A DNA stretch of 17,510 nt, from contig JAHFRR010000016.1 in NCBI GenBank assembly GCA_023266165.1, positions 1 to 17,510 of the forward strand. Reading direction: 5' to 3'. This DNA is from Thiotrichales bacterium. Its GTDB lineage: Bacteria > Pseudomonadota > Gammaproteobacteria > Francisellales > CACEW01. Numbering within the stretch: position 1 is the first letter of the stretch; the number at the start of each line of letters is the position of its first letter. The position numbers were made by a program, and so were the translations under genes. The notes beneath the pieces were generated by a model that was not told the origin of the DNA, did not search any database, and saw only the letters and a list, made by a program, of their open reading frames with translations. Of this stretch, positions 7,498-13,601 are shown piece after piece.

Positions 7498-8970
7498 TCA
7501 GGGCTTGCCAGGTATACTCTGGCATCGTGTGATCATCCGTATGCGTTTGGACACCATGACATCAGCAACGCTTATGGAGATACCCTTAAACCCCAATGCA
7601 CAGAGCAATAGAATTATGAGGCAGGTGATAAAAGTTAGCTGAATGGATGAAACGCCCTGGATATGGGTGTTTCCAGTCAGTGCTGTGATCTCTCCTGCCA
7701 ATAATCCAGAGAGCGCAAAAGCGAGATAATTGAAGCCCAAAAAGGTACCTCTCAGGTGTTCAGGCGCGAGATAAGTTGCTGCAGAGAGCACTGCAGGAGC
7801 AATCAGCACCTCTCCAAATCCCAAAAGAGCATACGCCAGTACGATCAATCCTCCAAAGAAAAGAGCTGAGTGTACGCATAACGTTGTTGAGAACGCGAAA
7901 ATCAAGAACGCCAAGCTTGCCAATAAAAATCCCCACTGGGTTTTGTGAAACAGCAGTTTAGAGACTGAGAACGTAGGGTTGAGACGGCTGATCAGAGGGA
8001 GAATAGTGATGGGCCCTAAGGCGACGAATAACGGCAACAATGCAGTGAAAAACTCAATAGGTATGGGATGGTGGAAGATTTTAGAGCGAATATGGGCTTG
8101 AAGGAAAAGCGTGATTGTCCCTCCTGCCTGCAGCTCTGAAGCGAAAAACAGTAAGGTGCCTAAATAGAAGAGCAGGAGCAGCCAAAGATTACCACGGATA
8201 TCCTTAGGCTGCTTGAGTAAAAAAGCCAAAAGCCAAACCAGAACTATTACAATCAAGCCTGCGCTCGCATCACGAAACAGTGTGAGATGCTCGAGTAAAA
8301 AGCTTAATCCCCAAATCATAAGGCCCAATACAGGCGGAAGGAGAATCTGCTTTTTGAAAAGAGCGTGCAAGCGTGTCTGATGGGCAGGGGTACGCACGAG
8401 CGTCTTGGAAGAGAATCTGGAGATTAAGATACAGTTGAATGCTGCAAGCACAGTAAACACGATAAATCCAAAGGTCCAAGAAATATAGTTTTCTAGAGCC
8501 CCCAAAACGATGGCACCTATAATGGCGCCGACATTCATTCCTGCATACAGCCAGGTGATTCCTTGATTTCTTTCGGTCAGCTGATGGTTTTCATATAAAT
8601 TGCTGACCATCGCAACGATATTGGCTTTGCACAGACCAATCCCAACACCCACAAGGGCTAGGCCCCATCGAAAAAAACTCGTCTGATGTATTGCAAAAGC
8701 CAATGTGCCTAGGGTTGTCAGTATGCAGCCGATGAAAACTACCGTTTTATTTTGAAAAAAATGATCAGAGAGCGCGCCACCCAGGAGAGGTGTTAAGTAG
8801 GCCATCAACAAAAATCCGCCATATAAAGTACCCGCCTGTGCAATAGGGAGATGCATAGCTTGGGTCATGAAAAGAATCAGACCTGAGACCAACCCAAAGA
8901 GAATCAAGGTATTCAGGGATTCCACAAGCGTCAAGATCCAAAGCGCAGACGGGTGTTTGTAGTGCATCAT
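7498..8970 (-). CDS. POT/PTR-family (MFS) transporter with degenerate ExxERF motif
   Basis: The POT family takes up di- and tripeptides with protons. The protein has about 12-14 hydrophobic segments, a motif GGALSDHFFQNKTVVFIG after the second helix, and WLYAGMNVGAIIG matching the family's FYxxINxG signature. In helix 1 the proton-coupling motif ExxERFxxYG reads ESLNTLILFG (residues 17-26): the first Glu stays, but the second Glu and the Arg are Asn20 and Thr21. This suggests altered coupling or substrate. I chose the ATG at 8970 (490 residues) over a TTG at 9051, because the TTG extension is a charged, non-membrane tail without support; the ATG has only a weak ribosome-binding site. It is convergent with the ATPase gene and divergent from the 449-aa gene at 9148. 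Confidence 0.82.
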   Translation of the reverse strand: MMHYKHPSALWILTLVESLNTLILFGLVSGLILFMTQAMHLPIAQAGTLYGGFLLMAYLTPLLGGALSDHFFQNKTVVFIGCILTTLGTLAFAIHQTSFFRWGLALVGVGIGLCKANIVAMVSNLYENHQLTERNQGITWLYAGMNVGAIIGAIVLGALENYISWTFGFIVFTVLAAFNCILISRFSSKTLVRTPAHQTRLHALFKKQILLPPVLGLMIWGLSFLLEHLTLFRDASAGLIVIVLVWLLAFLLKQPKDIRGNLWLLLLFYLGTLLFFASELQAGGTITLFLQAHIRSKIFHHPIPIEFFTALLPLFVALGPITILPLISRLNPTFSVSKLLFHKTQWGFLLASLAFLIFAFSTTLCVHSALFFGGLIVLAYALLGFGEVLIAPAVLSAATYLAPEHLRGTFLGFNYLAFALSGLLAGEITALTGNTHIQGVSSIQLTFITCLIILLLCALGFKGISISVADVMVSKRIRMITRCQSIPGKP

Positions 8971-9062
8971 TTTTATCTTAATGTTGGTTTTGGATATTTT
9001 AGCGTAAAGCCTAGAGGAAAGACAGAGGGTTGGAGAAGCGCGATGTTGCAAACATGATCAGG

Positions 9063-9075
9063 GATGAGGCTCATC
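9063..9075. promoter_or_regulatory. Perfect short palindrome in a divergent gap
   Basis: GATGAG-G-CTCATC, a 6-bp perfect inverted repeat around one base, lies in the 177-base gap between the divergent POT gene and the 449-aa gene, just upstream of a candidate promoter. It could be an operator; nothing else supports this. Confidence 0.25.
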
Positions 9076-9087
9076 GCCTCTCCCGCC

Positions 9088-9117
9088 TTGCGTTCCCAAT
9101 TCAAAACACGCTATGCT
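9088..9117 (+). promoter_or_regulatory. Candidate promoter of the 449-aa gene
   Basis: TTGCGT (9088-9093), an 18-base spacer and TATGCT (9112-9117); the start would be about 24 bases before the ATG at 9148. The boxes are moderate matches. Confidence 0.4.
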
Positions 9118-9147
9118 AGGCCATGAGAAATACCGGATAACACGCTG

Positions 9148-10497
9148 ATGAATAAGGATTTAGATTTAATAGAGCTTCCTTGGTCGCAAGCCAGGGTGAA
9201 AATTCGCGAGGTAAACGCTGAGTTTGTCGATTTGGTTGATGCGATTGGCCCTGATGATTCTTTCACAATTTTTTTTGCGAAATACCCTTATGGCAGCCAA
9301 ATCCTCAAAAACGGTAAAATGTATTTCCCTAGTAAACATGGGCCCTTGATTGGCTTTCACGATGCTCGTATGGATCCTCGCGTGCGGGAGATGCTGGGGT
9401 ATGCCTATGAAACCAATCCAGTCAGCATGGTTTTAGAGAAGAGCCTGGACTTGTACATTCCCACAGAAGATCGCAATGTGCTATTTGGCTTGATTGAGCC
9501 AGGGGTTTTATTTGGTGTCTGGCACCTATTTGAGCGCTTGAGCGGTCAGAGCATGACATTCACACCTGTCTCCATTTGGGATATGACAGCAGGGGCACGC
9601 TCTATTTTTGCTTTACCCAAGCTCAGTGACGCGGTGGCGTTTCAACGCTTACAGCATCAATTTGATTTGGAAATGGATCCTCCGCAAAACCTAGAAGACC
9701 AGTGGAATATCTTTAAAGCGATAGCCAACCATCCCAAGTTTGAAGAGCCGTGGATGTTGGAAATAGCATTTTTCCCGGTAAAGTGGGCTGAGGCGATTCA
9801 CCTTCCAAAGTGGTATGCACTCAAAGACCATGCAGCTTATCAAGCTTGGCGTGGCAGTTCTTTTTGGCGCAATCAATTTTGCTGGGATCTAACATTTTCA
9901 AGAATTCAAGGCAATCGGGAAATTAAGCCAGCACCTTATTTTTCAGATATTGTTGCTCATCTATTTGCCCTGAGTGCTGGGGCAGCGGCAGGCTTACGCC
10001 CGATGACAACCAGCAAGGCTGCGCCGATCAAGGGCTTGATGCGTGCATTAGAAAGTATTTATCGCACACCTTATGCCCCTATCTTAATGGGGCCAGATAA
10101 TTTCAGTGTATTTGATCCCAACGCAACGCCTATCTATTACAGTTATCAGTACCCTACAGCGATCAAACTTAGTGAAGCTCCCAATGTGCGTCATAGTATT
10201 TTAGATAAGCTCTATCATACTCGAGCCCTTTTAAATAAATATCTGCATGATCTGCAAATAGGAGATCTTAAAATTGAAGGTTCTGCTTTATACGAAATTG
10301 CAAAGCTGATCGAGGTAAATTTTTGTCATTCTTCAGGGAAAGAGCCTTACAAAATGATGGAGATCAGCCATATCATCAACACAGATCCTAATTTTCAGAA
10401 GGCGTTGGCGCTTTGTGAGAATAAAGCCATTGCGCCTATGCCTGCATGCCTCAATGGGTGTGTGCAAATTCAGAGAAAAATAATTGAATCACAGTAA
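9148..10497 (+). CDS. Hypothetical protein, 449 aa, family not recognised
   Basis: I do not recognise this protein. It is 449 residues long, has no signal peptide and no clear membrane segment, and looks soluble and cytoplasmic. It is rich in aromatic residues (many Trp, Phe, Tyr), with distinctive stretches WDMTAGARSIFALPKLSDAV (about 143-162), SAGAAAGLRPMTTSKAAPIK (about 278-297) and YAPILMGPDNFSVFDPNATP (about 310-329), which look like conserved motifs of a real enzyme or binding protein. Coding over 1.35 kb and a codon choice like its neighbours argue that it is a true gene. The ATG has a poor ribosome-binding site (GGA about 12 bases upstream). Its last 9 bases overlap the end of the convergent methyltransferase gene. 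Confidence 0.75.
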   Translation: MNKDLDLIELPWSQARVKIREVNAEFVDLVDAIGPDDSFTIFFAKYPYGSQILKNGKMYFPSKHGPLIGFHDARMDPRVREMLGYAYETNPVSMVLEKSLDLYIPTEDRNVLFGLIEPGVLFGVWHLFERLSGQSMTFTPVSIWDMTAGARSIFALPKLSDAVAFQRLQHQFDLEMDPPQNLEDQWNIFKAIANHPKFEEPWMLEIAFFPVKWAEAIHLPKWYALKDHAAYQAWRGSSFWRNQFCWDLTFSRIQGNREIKPAPYFSDIVAHLFALSAGAAAGLRPMTTSKAAPIKGLMRALESIYRTPYAPILMGPDNFSVFDPNATPIYYSYQYPTAIKLSEAPNVRHSILDKLYHTRALLNKYLHDLQIGDLKIEGSALYEIAKLIEVNFCHSSGKEPYKMMEISHIINTDPNFQKALALCENKAIAPMPACLNGCVQIQRKIIESQ

Positions 10498-11241
10498 CTT
10501 CTGAAAAACATACATAATGCGTTCACGATCGGTTGCTGTGCGATAGAGAAAACATCGTCGCAAGCTTACGCCTGCCTGTTGCGCATAGGCGAACATCTCG
10601 TGGTCATTGGGAATGTAGCCTTTAACCAGGCAGCCTTCTTCAATAATAAAATAAGTTTGTCCGCTGCTCGAGAGTGCATTTAAAGGTTTTTTCCAGGCGC
10701 AGGAGGTGTCCATGAGCAGATAGCCATTGGGTGCCAGTAAATTAGCAAGTGCATAGAAGAATTGAGGTTGCTCGGAGGGTGCAAAATCAGAAATACCCGA
10801 CCACATGGATATTACAGCGTCGTAAAGTTGGGAAGGCCTGAAGTCTAAAATGTTTGAATGAAAGATTTTTATTTTAGACTGAAGGGGCTTCAGCGTTTTA
10901 TACAGTAACTGGCTTCTTTCAACCGCTTCAATAGAGCCTGGCAGATGATGATCTAGCAAACGTTTCAGCACGCGACCATACCCTGGCCCTGCCTCTAGAA
11001 TGCGGGTTGCCGTTTTCAAATAGGGAAGTACCATATCCACATCAATACCTCGATCAAGACCCCCCATGCGTGCAAATCCAGCCAACACTTTTTCAATGGG
11101 TGAAACTTCGTAATAAGTTTTTTGATTATCTGAATTACACCATGCAGGCTCTGAAGATACAGGTCTTGCAGGTTTTGAAAAATCCTTTTTCACGCGATGT
11201 ACGTACGTCCTGATGGGCCCAGGGGCGAGGGCTTCAGTCAT
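10489..11241 (-). CDS. Class I SAM-dependent methyltransferase
   Basis: A Rossmann-fold methyltransferase of unknown substrate. Motif I is ILEAGPGYGRVLKRLL (81-96), the glycine-rich SAM loop. It is followed by the acidic IEAVERS (104-110) that would hold the ribose hydroxyls, YDAVISMWSGISDF (140-153) at motif II, and LAPNGYLLMDTS (169-180) at motif III. The first 60 or so residues are a basic, Pro-rich tail of uncertain structure. The start at 11241 has no clear ribosome-binding site, so a downstream start (for example Met59) is possible. A TATAAT lies on the minus strand at 11282-11277 but has no good -35 box. The 3' end overlaps the convergent 449-aa gene by 9 bases. It marks the right end of the GC-richer part of the window. 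Confidence 0.85.
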   Translation of the reverse strand: MTEALAPGPIRTYVHRVKKDFSKPARPVSSEPAWCNSDNQKTYYEVSPIEKVLAGFARMGGLDRGIDVDMVLPYLKTATRILEAGPGYGRVLKRLLDHHLPGSIEAVERSQLLYKTLKPLQSKIKIFHSNILDFRPSQLYDAVISMWSGISDFAPSEQPQFFYALANLLAPNGYLLMDTSCAWKKPLNALSSSGQTYFIIEEGCLVKGYIPNDHEMFAYAQQAGVSLRRCFLYRTATDRERIMYVFQKLL

Positions 11242-11542
11242 GGTAAAGATACTGTTTAAAAGAATTCGTGCTGGAGATTATAACGGAAATCTCTCTTTTA
11301 CTCTCCTCTTTTTTATAAATTTTTTATAAAATCTCAATTTGACCAATATAAACGCCTCTAAAACAGGTTCATATTTTTTCATGAGAAAATGTATAGAGTT
11401 CACGATGTCTAGATTCTGATTTAAACTTGTGTTTATATGGGGCTCTGGACTCGAAGAATAAGCTGAAAAATTTAGCTCAGATAAGTATAAGGAAACTATC
11501 TTCGAGTGCCATGTTGAATAACAGTAGATAGAGGAAAACACC
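11242..11542. other. AT-rich intergenic stretch upstream of the first three-gene cassette
   Basis: This 301-base gap separates the divergent methyltransferase gene from the first small-gene cassette. It is visibly AT-rich (runs such as TTTTTTATAAATTTTTTATA around 11310-11329). I see no RNA gene, no ORF longer than about a dozen codons in a plausible frame, and no convincing paired -35/-10 boxes, although a promoter for the cassette must lie here. A ribosome-binding site TAGAGGA sits at 11529-11535, before the ATG at 11543. Confidence 0.5.
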
Positions 11543-11728
11543 ATGAACGACATAGAACTGAGACCCAGTGAGGTTTTGAAAGACCTGCATATTGTCGAAT
11601 TCCTTCACCGCGAAGCCAAATTTTATTTGGCTCATGCCCAAGACGAGAAGATGAGTATGAAGGCCCCGCAGCCCTACCACCGATTTGAGGGGTCTCAGGG
11701 ATATCCAAAACACGGACGAGGAGTGTAA
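11543..11728 (+). CDS. Small protein A of the duplicated cassette, 61 aa (copy 1)
   Basis: The family is not recognised. The first half is acidic and helical-looking (residues 1-33, with LKDLHIVEFLHREAKFYLA); the second half is basic, with Pro, Gly and His (PQPYHRFEGSQGYPKHGRG). There is no signal peptide, no membrane segment and no cysteine. It is the first of three genes with 2-base spacing to the next, preceded by TAGAGGA 8 bases before the ATG. A nearly identical copy (one residue different, Val11/Ile) lies at 16977, and the other substitution in the gene is silent. Conservation with tight gene packing is the main evidence that this short frame is real. Roles such as an RNA- or DNA-binding partner, or part of a toxin/immunity set, are guesses. 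Confidence 0.75.
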   Translation: MNDIELRPSEVLKDLHIVEFLHREAKFYLAHAQDEKMSMKAPQPYHRFEGSQGYPKHGRGV

Positions 11729-11730
11729 TC

Positions 11731-12039
11731 ATGTCAGTATTGCAAGAGGCCCATCCCATCATCAAAGCCCTGCGAGGCCTGTGTATACAGGATCTTCCCC
11801 GATATGAGGCGATCATTGCTTTGATGAGAAGCAGTTTATTTACCATGAAAAAGCATGGTCTTGCAGAGATTAACCAAGACTCGTTAGACCAGTTTCTTGT
11901 GGAACTGGCTGAGGAAAATGAGATTTGTTTTGATCGGGAGGACACGTTTGAGATCCTCGCTGAAAACACACGAGACCTTGGGTTGCTGAAGGCTCTCTTT
12001 GCGCCGCCTCCTATTGATATCAAAAGGAAAAGTAGATGA
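11731..12039 (+). CDS. Small protein B of the duplicated cassette, 102 aa (copy 1)
   Basis: The family is not recognised. It is mostly helical by pattern (Leu/Ile heptads across 3-62) with an acidic middle (LVELAEENEICFDRED) and a basic end (PPPIDIKRKSR). It has two cysteines and no signal peptide or membrane helix. The ATG is 2 bases after the stop of protein A, with GAGGAG about 8 bases upstream inside gene A. Its TGA overlaps the ATG of protein C (ATGATGA around 12036). Its copy at 17165 is identical in every base. It is probably cytoplasmic and acts with A and C; it could be a regulator, antitoxin or adaptor, but no motif decides this. Confidence 0.8.
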   Translation: MSVLQEAHPIIKALRGLCIQDLPRYEAIIALMRSSLFTMKKHGLAEINQDSLDQFLVELAEENEICFDREDTFEILAENTRDLGLLKALFAPPPIDIKRKSR

Positions 12040-12317
12040 TGCGTCGTTGTATCGCGCGGGTTTTAGAGGACAGCATCGTTGCCAATGGTCGTTTGAGTGA
12101 GCTGCAGATAGATTTTGCATACGATGTGATAGAAACCTTAATGCCAACGCACCCCTTGGGTGAGCGCGCAGAGGCCTCTGCAAATCTGGTTCAGGCGCTC
12201 GTAGACCCTGGGTTATTTTCAGATGTCACACGTTATTTCGAACGACTGGATCTGATCGTGGGGGCCATCAAGGAACGGGGTTTTCGTTTTTTAGAGGTGC
12301 ACTTTCGAGAGGGGTGA
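12036..12317 (+). CDS. Small protein C of the duplicated cassette, 93 aa (copy 1)
   Basis: The family is not recognised. It is a small, acidic-to-neutral, probably all-helical cytoplasmic protein: segments such as LSELQIDFAYDVIETLM (21-37) and DVTRYFERLDLIVGAIKERG are strongly amphipathic. There are no membrane segments. Its start overlaps the stop of protein B by 4 bases; a second ATG follows directly, so either Met may be used. It ends the cassette. A second copy begins at 17470 but is cut after 41 bases. Confidence 0.75.
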   Translation: MMRRCIARVLEDSIVANGRLSELQIDFAYDVIETLMPTHPLGERAEASANLVQALVDPGLFSDVTRYFERLDLIVGAIKERGFRFLEVHFREG

Positions 12318-12332
12318 GCTTCAGCAAATCAT

Positions 12333-12358
12333 GAAGCGCTGCAGGGGCGCAGAGCTTC
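12333..12358 (+). terminator. Hairpin after the first cassette, possible terminator element
   Basis: GAAGC-g-CTGC, loop AGGGGC, GCAG-a-GCTTC: two GC-rich stem parts around one G/A mismatch, starting 15 bases after the stop of protein C. No U-run follows directly. A weaker hairpin (GCCACT/GGTGGT with wobble pairs) followed by CTTTTATTTTTCT lies at about 12368-12405. One of the two may end the cassette transcript. Confidence 0.4.
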
Positions 12359-12418
12359 ACGCAGGCGTGCCACTGGCCTGATAAAACGGTGGTCTTTTAT
12401 TTTTCTGGGGACTTATCA

Positions 12419-12631
12419 TCAGAGATTTACACGTTTGTGTTGGCTTTTTAGCCGTTTTGAGCAACCCAAGATTCTCGGAAGTCCTCTCATGCCATGATTG
12501 ACGCCGTAACCTATCCTTTCAGGAAAATAAGCGAGGATACTCTCTTTTATTTTTTCTCTAAGCTTTATGCAGTCTGAGCAGTAGGGTGATATCCCTGGTG
12601 AATTCGATAAAAAATTAAGAGTATTTTTCAA
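12419..12631 (-). CDS. Doubtful small ORF, 70 aa, TTG start
   Basis: This frame starts with TTG at 12631 and has AGGA 5 bases upstream. The product would be basic, with a CSDC motif near residues 18-21 and a Lys/Arg/Gly-rich tail. No family is recognised and there is no operon partner. The upstream DNA on this strand is AT-rich enough to be a promoter. It is listed because the gap is otherwise empty; it may well be noise. Confidence 0.2.
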   Translation of the reverse strand: MKNTLNFLSNSPGISPYCSDCIKLREKIKESILAYFPERIGYGVNHGMRGLPRILGCSKRLKSQHKRVNL

Positions 12632-12727
12632 AAATCATCCTAAGAAAACCATCAATGTGATATATAGATTTTCTTAAATTTTTATTAAATACAAGTTGCA
12701 TTTAATTATCCATAAGTTTTTTATAAT

Positions 12728-12755
12728 TTGATTTATTATATTTTCGTGCTAATAT
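12728..12755 (+). promoter_or_regulatory. Extended -10 promoter of the peptide/exported-protein unit
   Basis: TTGATT (12728-12733), a 16-base spacer ending in TGc, and TAATAT (12750-12755); TG one base before the -10 box makes it an extended -10 promoter. The start would be near 12762, giving a leader of about 60 bases before the ATG at 12823. Confidence 0.5.
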
Positions 12756-12772
12756 TACTTAACTAAGAATAT

Positions 12773-12795
12773 TCACATGAAATATTTAGATGTGA
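12773..12795. promoter_or_regulatory. Inverted repeat in the leader, possible operator
   Basis: TCACAT and ATGTGA flank 11 bases, just downstream of the predicted transcription start of the peptide unit. The centre (GAAATATTTAG) is AT-rich. The spacing is unlike a CRP site. The nearby HTH protein (13602) is one candidate binder; this is inference. Confidence 0.3.
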
Positions 12796-12822
12796 TTCAT
12801 ATAAATAATCTTGGTGGATGAC

Positions 12823-12978
12823 ATGAGCTCAGAAATAGAATCAGGATTTTTAATTGACGCGAAGCGTTGTTGGGCAAAGCCGGTGTTGAAGAAGGCGGAG
12901 CATCAGAGGACGTGGGGGGGCACTATTTTCCCCAATTATGAAAGTGATAATGGCTATTTTAATAGCTCTGGAGGATAG
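12823..12978 (+). CDS. 51-aa peptide resembling a lasso-peptide precursor
   Basis: A lasso precursor has a leader that is removed and a core whose N-terminal Gly is joined to an Asp or Glu side chain at core position 7-9, threading the tail through the ring. Here a leader of 31 residues contains W17-A-K-P20-V-L22, like the YxxPxL motif read by the RiPP recognition element, and ends Arg-Thr30-Trp31, with Thr at the conserved -2 place. The 20-residue core starts Gly32-Gly, has its only acidic residue within positions 7-9 at position 9 (Glu40), and carries Tyr45-Phe46 in the tail as possible steric plugs. The Leu22-Thr30 spacing (8) is shorter than the common 10. GGTGG lies about 6 bases before the ATG; an in-frame GTG at 12814 is an alternative start. 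The next gene starts one base after the stop. No maturation protease, RRE or cyclase gene is visible in the window, so the product class is a hypothesis; the frame itself is moderately supported. Confidence 0.5.
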   Translation: MSSEIESGFLIDAKRCWAKPVLKKAEHQRTWGGTIFPNYESDNGYFNSSGG

Positions 12979-12979
12979 A

Positions 12980-13471
12980 ATGAGAAAGGCAGTGGTGAAG
13001 CATTGCTTAATAGGGTTAGCGATGGTAAGTGGGTTTCTCTTCTCAACTGTCTTTGCTGGAGGAGTACCCTTCATGATGGCAGGTGTTGCCAATGATAATT
13101 CTGTAGGGGCAACTTTTGTGGTTTCAGGTATTCCTTTAGGCAGTGTTCTCGTATACAGAGGGGTTTTTACATTTTATCGTAATGAAGACTGCTCTACAGT
13201 AATAGGCTCGTCGTTTTCAAATGGGGAAGGTGGTGGTATCAGTATAAACTCAGGCGTGACTTATCCTATCAATGGAGTCTCTATTTATAAGGCTACAATT
13301 GGTGCAGGTATTAGCGCGGGAGATCTAGGTGATGTCCATGCTGTAGGGATTGAGGTTTTTGGCCCTAGTAGTAGTGTCCATATGTTTTCACCTAGTACTT
13401 CTTGCTTTGTCATAACGTGTGGGGCGAACGCATGCACTAGCAGCACGGTTGCCAATGTCTCGCTTGCATAG
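12980..13471 (+). CDS. Exported Gly/Ser-rich protein coupled to the lasso-like peptide gene
   Basis: The family is not recognised. The start at 12980 (163 residues) has a perfect GGAGG 5 bases upstream (12970-12974); an ATG at 12938 in the same frame has no such site and would bury the signal peptide. Residues 2-26 are a Sec signal peptide (basic start, hydrophobic core LIGLAMVSGFLFSTV, cleavage after VFA). The mature part is rich in Gly, Ser and Val, with beta-strand-like alternation and four cysteines (71, 142, 147, 152), so disulphides in the periplasm or outside the cell are likely. It begins one base after the stop of the 51-aa peptide gene and is surely translated from the same message. 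It may act with the peptide (for example as target, carrier or immunity factor), but nothing in the sequence tells which. Confidence 0.75.
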   Translation: MRKAVVKHCLIGLAMVSGFLFSTVFAGGVPFMMAGVANDNSVGATFVVSGIPLGSVLVYRGVFTFYRNEDCSTVIGSSFSNGEGGGISINSGVTYPINGVSIYKATIGAGISAGDLGDVHAVGIEVFGPSSSVHMFSPSTSCFVITCGANACTSSTVANVSLA

Positions 13472-13498
13472 TCACCTGCGCATTTCAGCTTAATCTGT

Positions 13499-13514
13499 CA
13501 AAGCCAACGCTTTG
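13499..13514. repeat. Small perfect hairpin between the exported-protein gene and the HTH operon
   Basis: CAAAGC, loop CAAC, GCTTTG: a 6-bp perfect stem 28 bases after the stop at 13471. No U-run follows, so it is a weak terminator at best; it could also be an operator upstream of the HTH gene. Confidence 0.3.
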
Positions 13515-13601
13515 CTTGCTATGATTTCAATTCTCAAAATAATAGATTTATTTTTACTTTCTGGTATGCTTCACCTAATTTGATTTAAGATTCAGGACAC
13601 C

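Larger units (their letters stand above)
11543..12076 (+). repeat. Long direct repeat, copy 1 (three-small-gene cassette)
   Basis: These 534 bases match 16977-17510 at a constant offset of 5,434, with two substitutions by manual alignment: G/A at 11573/17007 (Val11 to Ile in the 61-aa protein) and A/G at 11620/17054 (silent, Lys26). Identity begins at the ATG of the first gene; upstream only the ribosome-binding site TAGAGGA is shared. The right end of the repeat is not known, because copy 2 is cut by the window edge. Confidence 0.97.
12318..12822. other. 505-base intergenic region, extremely AT-rich in its right half
   Basis: The left part holds one or two hairpins that may be terminators. 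From about 12640 to 12810 the sequence is very AT-rich (9 of 60 bases are G or C in 12661-12720), as is typical of H-NS-type silenced or curved promoter DNA. It contains an extended -10 promoter (12728-12755), an inverted repeat (12773-12795) and the leader of the 51-aa peptide gene. A 70-codon frame on the minus strand (12631-12419, TTG start, AGGA 5 bases upstream, two close Cys) is possible but weak. Confidence 0.55.

Noticed and set aside
8971..9051. TTG start extending the POT transporter by 27 residues
   Set aside because: The added residues form a basic non-membrane tail unlike the family N-terminus; the ATG at 8970 leads straight into helix 1.
11496..12023. Long minus-strand frame (175 codons) antisense to small genes A and B, repeated at 16909-17457
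   Set aside because: It exists only because it is antisense to the duplicated plus-strand genes, which have ribosome-binding sites and coupled starts; its predicted product is Ser/Arg-rich and low in sense.
11731..12317. Small proteins B and C as lasso B1/RRE and B2 protease
   Set aside because: Sizes would fit roughly, but B shows no PqqD-like pattern and C has no Cys-His-Asp set of the protease; I cannot support the link.
12773..12795. CRP binding site
   Set aside because: CRP sites read TGTGA-N6-TCACA; here the half-sites are in the opposite order with 11 bases between.
12938..12979. Upstream ATG giving a 177-aa form of the exported protein
   Set aside because: It has no ribosome-binding site, overlaps the peptide gene, and places extra residues before a normal signal peptide; ATG 12980 has a perfect GGAGG at the right distance.
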